The notes beneath the pieces were generated by a model that was given only the letters and a program-made list of their open reading frames with translations, searched no databases and was not told the origin of the DNA. A stretch of 18,715 nucleotides of DNA. It comes from an uncultured Bacteroides sp. (GTDB lineage Bacteria; Bacteroidota; Bacteroidia; Bacteroidales; Bacteroidaceae). Made by a program: the position numbers and the translations under genes. This document shows, in pieces, positions 15,244 to 18,715 of this stretch. Where the stretch lies: positions 1 through 18,715 of the forward strand of contig USSR01000045.1 in assembly GCA_900557355.1 (NCBI GenBank), written 5' to 3'. The number at the start of each line of letters is the position of its first letter. The stretch's first letter is position 1.

Positions 15244-16233
15244 TTAGGAAACAGGAGGAAACATATCTGTAATTCCGGGATGATTGAATGCATGGGAATA
15301 ATAAGGATAAAGGTGAAGTTCGACTTCAAGGCCCTGTTTAGCAAGCCAGGAAGCAAAGTTAGTACTTTGCACATATCCCACAAGAAAATCGCCTAACCCA
15401 TGTCCGAGAAAAACAGCCGGGCTTGAAACCGGAATCATGGACGCGGGTGATATTTCACGTTTGAACTCGGCGGTGTTGGGTGCGAAATAGGGTTTATCGT
15501 CACCACCAAACATATTGTAATCGTATACGCCGGCAAAACCGACTAACACTTTAGTCCCAGGATCGCGCAATGCGGATACGGCCGACAGGTGCGCGCCCGA
15601 ACTGCCTCCCACATATCCGTAGCGGGTAGTATCTATCCGACACTCGGCGGCACGCCGAAAGACATATTGCCGGGCGTAGTTGATATCATCAAAAGCGCGT
15701 GCGATGGTGGCACCCGGATGAGTGGACAACGAATGTCCCACCCGCACTCCTGCTATCCCAAGAGAAGCCAGATATTTAGAAATGACTTCCACCCGTTCGG
15801 GCGTGCCGGAAGTCCATCCGCCACCGAAGATATGAAAAAGTACCGGGAAGTCGGAACCTGAAGCAGGGAGGTCGATATACATTTCCAGATCGTATCCCTC
15901 GTGTGAACGGTAGACGAAATGTTTAGTCCGTACCTTTTGCTCGTCAATCTCGAACTTATGGTCGTAAATTGTCTTGCTCCAAGGCACAAAGGCATCTGCG
16001 GGAAATTGACCGGAATACAGTTTGGTCAATTGTTTCCGAGGATAGACATCTATCTGGCCTCCTACCTGATAGAGGCGATTGCCATAGCGGTTGTAGCCAA
16101 TGTGTTTCCCTACCGGTTTTTCCTGCGCCCGGAGCGGAGGCCATACAGCCAACGACAGGACACATGCCAAAAGCAGCATGAACGGACGGCAAAGGGAATG
16201 GCGGAAAGCAATGTCAGAAGAAATATGCATCAT
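15244..16233 (-). CDS. Secreted BD-FAE-like alpha/beta hydrolase (carbohydrate esterase), C-terminus frame-shifted
   Basis: A 329-codon frame coding for an exported alpha/beta hydrolase of the HSL/BD-FAE type, a group that includes feruloyl and acetyl esterases acting on plant glycans. Signal peptide within 1-36 (cleavage near RAQ). Oxyanion-hole motif reads IFGGGW (135-140), with Phe where many relatives have His; nucleophile Ser211 in GGSSG (209-213), Asp282 in HGLGD and His314 in YYSHAF complete the triad. The frame stops 15 residues after the His, while an adjacent frame supplies the missing helix down to 15201. The active site is intact, so activity may survive. Transcribed alone from its own operator-bearing promoter, divergently from the regulator. 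Start at 16233 or the next codon (MM). Confidence 0.82.
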   Translation of the reverse strand: MMHISSDIAFRHSLCRPFMLLLACVLSLAVWPPLRAQEKPVGKHIGYNRYGNRLYQVGGQIDVYPRKQLTKLYSGQFPADAFVPWSKTIYDHKFEIDEQKVRTKHFVYRSHEGYDLEMYIDLPASGSDFPVLFHIFGGGWTSGTPERVEVISKYLASLGIAGVRVGHSLSTHPGATIARAFDDINYARQYVFRRAAECRIDTTRYGYVGGSSGAHLSAVSALRDPGTKVLVGFAGVYDYNMFGGDDKPYFAPNTAEFKREISPASMIPVSSPAVFLGHGLGDFLVGYVQSTNFASWLAKQGLEVELHLYPYYSHAFNHPGITDMFPPVS

Positions 16234-16273
16234 GTTCTAATTAGTATTATATAGGTTCATCAATTCGATGACA

Positions 16274-16281
16274 CAAAAATA
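16274..16281 (-). promoter_or_regulatory. -7 element of the esterase promoter
   Basis: Minus-strand TATTTTTG matches TAnnTTTG and lies 19 nt downstream of the GGGTTAAT element. No TTTG is seen at -33. Leader of about 34 nt. Confidence 0.6.
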
Positions 16282-16300
16282 GGTTCAAAGCAAAAAAAGG

Positions 16301-16340
16301 GGGTTAATTTTCGGATTAGTGCGCTTTTTATTTCATTAAT
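16301..16340 (-). promoter_or_regulatory. Operator upstream of the esterase (site C)
   Basis: Read on plus: GGGTTAAT (16301-16308), N4 (TTTC), GGATTA (16313-16318), then after 14 nt TCATTAAT (16333-16340). Same order and spacing as sites A and B, with 12 bp between the first two half-sites. It lies in the 227-bp divergent region shared with the regulator gene, so it could also influence that gene. Confidence 0.6.
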
Positions 16341-16419
16341 CACTCATAAAAAGGTAGATGGCGTGGCAATCACCCAAGAGAATTAAACTGAATTATTAGG
16401 AATACATGAGGGAAATTTC

Positions 16420-16427
16420 TAACTTTG
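16420..16427 (+). promoter_or_regulatory. -7 element of the regulator promoter
   Basis: TAACTTTG matches TAnnTTTG. No clear -33 TTTG is present at the right distance; GAATTA occurs twice 10 bp apart at 16380 and 16390, just upstream. The predicted leader to the ATG at 16461 is about 27 nt. Confidence 0.5.
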
Positions 16428-16460
16428 CATTGAAACGCATTTCTAAAACGTCGTTTGATT

Positions 16461-18715
16461 ATGCAGAGAACATACCAGTTTTTTATATTCATTGCCATAT
16501 TTGCTCTTTCTTTTCAACCGCTAAAAGGGGCAGGACTGCTCTTTTCAAGAGAGACTCCCCAGACTTATTTAGACTTATTCAGTGGGAACGATATTTCATT
16601 CACCAATTCTGTAACGATCTCTTTCGATTTATCCATCCATAGCCATGAGAGTTTCGGACAGATATGGGTGTATGAGGATAAGGCCGCACCATATAGTTTT
16701 GCTTATATCGGTCGCGATAAAAGCAGTTCATCGTTCGTCATCAACAGTCTTACGGATAAAAAGCAATTTCTCGAAATCCCCGTCTCGCCTCAAGCTATCG
16801 GTGCACGCAAATGGCTGCATGTAGAAACCCGGCTGGACTTTCAGCACCAGAAAGCGGAAGTGACTATCGACGGGCAGAAATATTCGCTCGATGGTATTAC
16901 TATTCCGAATCCGTCTAAAGCGAATATTATCTTCGGTGCCAATATCAAGGCGATTCCGGAAGTGCCTGTCATGGTGATTAAAAATATTATGGTGCAGGAT
17001 GAGGCTTCTCATTCTTTCTTGTTCCCACTCACGGAGTCGGATGGAAAGCTGGTGCATGAGGCAGGTAACAAGTTGCACGGAACAGTGGTCAATCCCACGT
17101 GGCAGATTAACAAACAGTTCTTCTGGCAGGAAATAGGTACGTTCACCAGTTCGGCGGCTGCCGGAATAGCGTTTGACGAACCGGGCCGGCAGATATTAGT
17201 TGTAGGTGATAATAATATAAGTAAGTTCGACATCAACACGCTGAAACTGACCGAATACCTCAAAGAAACGGTGGGCACGCAAACGGGATATTCGGGCGAG
17301 GCTATTTATAACCCGGATAAGCAGGAGACTTATTTCTATAACTTAGCGGATATTGGCGGACAAACCGGTCCTTTCTTCTCCACTATTTCGGATAAGGATC
17401 TGCCCACCCGTATCGTTTCTCCTCAATTCTCCAATCCGTTGCACCATCATGCTTACTTTTTCGATCAGGCAAGTCAATCGCTCTATATTTTCGGCGGGTA
17501 TGGCAACTATCAGTATTCAAACCTGACTTATCAGTATGACTTCGACCATGGAGCATGGAAAGAGATACAATTTACGGGCGATGTCATTTATCCCCGTATG
17601 CACACCGTAGCAGGTAAAGGTCCTGTGGAGGGAAGCTTTTTTGTATTCGGAGGAGTGGGCAACGAGACGGGCAAACAGGAGCTTGGCAAGGATTTCTTCT
17701 GTGACCTGTACCTGTTTGATACTTCCAAGCATATCGTCAAAAAGTTGTGGAGCAGAGCGTTTCCCGACAATTACTTTATTCCGACCCGCGGACTTGTGTT
17801 CGACAGTAAAAAGGGGTGTATCTATCTTTTGTGCATAGACCGGAAAACAACGAATGCCTCTTTGCACCGGTTTGACGTGAAGACAGGGGAACATGCCATT
17901 GTCTCCAACGAGATCGTTTTTCAAACGAACTGTATTCTGTCAACGGCATACCTGTTTAATAATCCGAAAGACAATGAATTATATGCCATCATCCGGTATA
18001 GCGAAGATAATAATCCAAAAGCGAAGATTAGTGTCTATAAGTTGAACGCTCCTCCTATTACTTATCAGGAGCTTAAAAAATGGAATACGGACGATGACAA
18101 CGAAGCAGGCAGAGCTTACCTTTATTATATAATCGGAGGAGTCGTACTTTTGCTGATTCTTTGTTTTGCTTATTATCGGCATAGAAAAAAAGGTAGTAAA
18201 CAAGAGGCAACAGCACCGAGCGTTCCAGAAGATGGTGTATCTGTCGATGAGAAGAGTACTGATGCACCGGCCAGTACTCCGATAAAGGTTAATGCTGTCT
18301 ATCTGTTTGGAGATTTTCAGGTGTTCGATACCAAAGGCAATGAAATTGCTTATCGTTTCGGTCCGAAAATAAAACAAATGTTTGTCCTCGTACTGCTTCA
18401 TTCACACGACGGCCAGGAGGGGATCAGTACTAATAAGCTGTCTGCCCAACTCTGGCCGGAGAAGACTACGACCTCTGCCAAGAATATACGTAACGTCACG
18501 ATCAACCACCTGCGGAACATTCTAACAGATTTAGAGGGAGTGGAGCTTGTTTTCTTAAACGACAAATGGAAAATTGTGTATGGAGATAATTTCTACTGTG
18601 ATTATCTCAAAGCCTTGAATATAGCAAAAATGCTACAACAGGTTCATTCACCTCAAGAACAAGAAGAAGAGGTAAAACAACTTATCGGCCTGCTGCAACG
18701 AGGCACCTTACTGCC
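16461..18715 (+). CDS. Transmembrane LamG-Kelch-SARP-type regulator (partial, runs off the window)
   Basis: 751 codons are visible with no stop. Order: signal sequence (1-24, MQRTYQFFIFIAIFALSF); LamG/concanavalin-like domain (~30-178, with ARKWLHVETRLDF and VTIDG); Kelch-like beta-propeller (~215-528) with blades such as SLYIFGGYGNYQYSNLTYQY and FFVFGGVGNE; TM helix (~551-572) followed by RHRKK, placing the rest in the cytoplasm; acidic/Ser-Pro linker; winged helix (~611-705) of the SARP/OmpR type, with VYLFGDFQVFD, a GPKIKQMFVLVLL segment, LSAQLWPE and the recognition-helix region NIRNVTINHLRNIL. The end (YCDYLKALNIAKMLQQ) looks like the start of the helical BTAD/TPR domain that follows in SARPs. 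No kinase or receiver domain is seen. Divergent from the esterase; it is the natural candidate to bind the shared operators. The ligand is unknown, presumably a glycan. Confidence 0.85.
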   Translation, partial: MQRTYQFFIFIAIFALSFQPLKGAGLLFSRETPQTYLDLFSGNDISFTNSVTISFDLSIHSHESFGQIWVYEDKAAPYSFAYIGRDKSSSSFVINSLTDKKQFLEIPVSPQAIGARKWLHVETRLDFQHQKAEVTIDGQKYSLDGITIPNPSKANIIFGANIKAIPEVPVMVIKNIMVQDEASHSFLFPLTESDGKLVHEAGNKLHGTVVNPTWQINKQFFWQEIGTFTSSAAAGIAFDEPGRQILVVGDNNISKFDINTLKLTEYLKETVGTQTGYSGEAIYNPDKQETYFYNLADIGGQTGPFFSTISDKDLPTRIVSPQFSNPLHHHAYFFDQASQSLYIFGGYGNYQYSNLTYQYDFDHGAWKEIQFTGDVIYPRMHTVAGKGPVEGSFFVFGGVGNETGKQELGKDFFCDLYLFDTSKHIVKKLWSRAFPDNYFIPTRGLVFDSKKGCIYLLCIDRKTTNASLHRFDVKTGEHAIVSNEIVFQTNCILSTAYLFNNPKDNELYAIIRYSEDNNPKAKISVYKLNAPPITYQELKKWNTDDDNEAGRAYLYYIIGGVVLLLILCFAYYRHRKKGSKQEATAPSVPEDGVSVDEKSTDAPASTPIKVNAVYLFGDFQVFDTKGNEIAYRFGPKIKQMFVLVLLHSHDGQEGISTNKLSAQLWPEKTTTSAKNIRNVTINHLRNILTDLEGVELVFLNDKWKIVYGDNFYCDYLKALNIAKMLQQVHSPQEQEEEVKQLIGLLQRGTLL

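Noticed and set aside
1..18715. CRISPR arrays, tRNA/rRNA genes, insertion sequences, integrase or attachment sites.
   Set aside because: No spaced identical repeats, no cloverleaf or rRNA-like segment, no transposase frame and no terminal repeats were seen; the locus looks like stable chromosome apart from two single-base disruptions.

Overview
The window looks like a Bacteroides-type chromosome (Bacteroidota, gut or human-associated). The signs are a SusC/SusD pair, lipoproteins ending their signal peptides in a lipobox, several Bacteroides-style -7 elements (TAnnTTTG), A-rich rather than Shine-Dalgarno leaders, and a complete polysaccharide-utilization-type locus. All genes but the last lie on the minus strand, so the operons read right to left.

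Layout by coordinate. (1) 1-1453: a stand-alone MalY/PatB-type PLP lyase with its own promoter and a terminator at 22-55. (2) 1490-7985: the outer-membrane part of the locus: SusC-like TonB-dependent transporter, SusD-like lipoprotein and a third surface lipoprotein with Ig-like repeats, ended by a hairpin at 1490-1520. (3) 7983-15043: a tightly packed enzyme operon, in transcription order GxGYxYP protein #2 (split by an apparent frameshift), two paralogous twin-arginine FAD oxidoreductases, a small SGNH-like hydrolase that lacks the usual catalytic His, and GxGYxYP protein #1. (4) 15201-16233: a secreted BD-FAE-like alpha/beta hydrolase whose last ~14 residues are also in another frame. (5) 16461 to the window edge, divergent: a membrane-spanning regulator with a periplasmic LamG/Kelch-like sensor, one TM helix and a cytoplasmic SARP/OmpR-type winged helix.

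Main observation. The three promoter regions that would drive the locus (upstream of susC-like, of GxGYxYP #2 and of the esterase) share an element never found at the housekeeping gene: GGGTTAAT-N4-RGRTTA followed 14-15 nt later by a third TTA half-site (plus-strand reading). In each case the two half-sites start exactly 12 bp apart, and a TAnnTTTG -7 element lies 19-21 nt downstream in the direction of transcription, so the element sits where a -33 box would be. Tandem half-sites about one helical turn apart are what SARP/OmpR winged helices bind, and the adjacent gene encodes such a domain tethered to a periplasmic sensor. I infer a one-component, phosphorylation-free transmembrane switch controlling a three-promoter regulon.

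Function. No classical glycoside hydrolase or polysaccharide lyase is visible. The enzyme set is two GxGYxYP proteins (a putative glycoside hydrolase class), two secreted flavoproteins and two esterase-fold proteins. This suggests uptake and breakdown of an acylated glycan or glycoside in which a redox step may precede cleavage; the substrate is unknown. Two independent single-base frame disruptions (14722-14730 and 15247-15255) are either sequencing errors or real lesions, and should be resolved before any gene is called broken.
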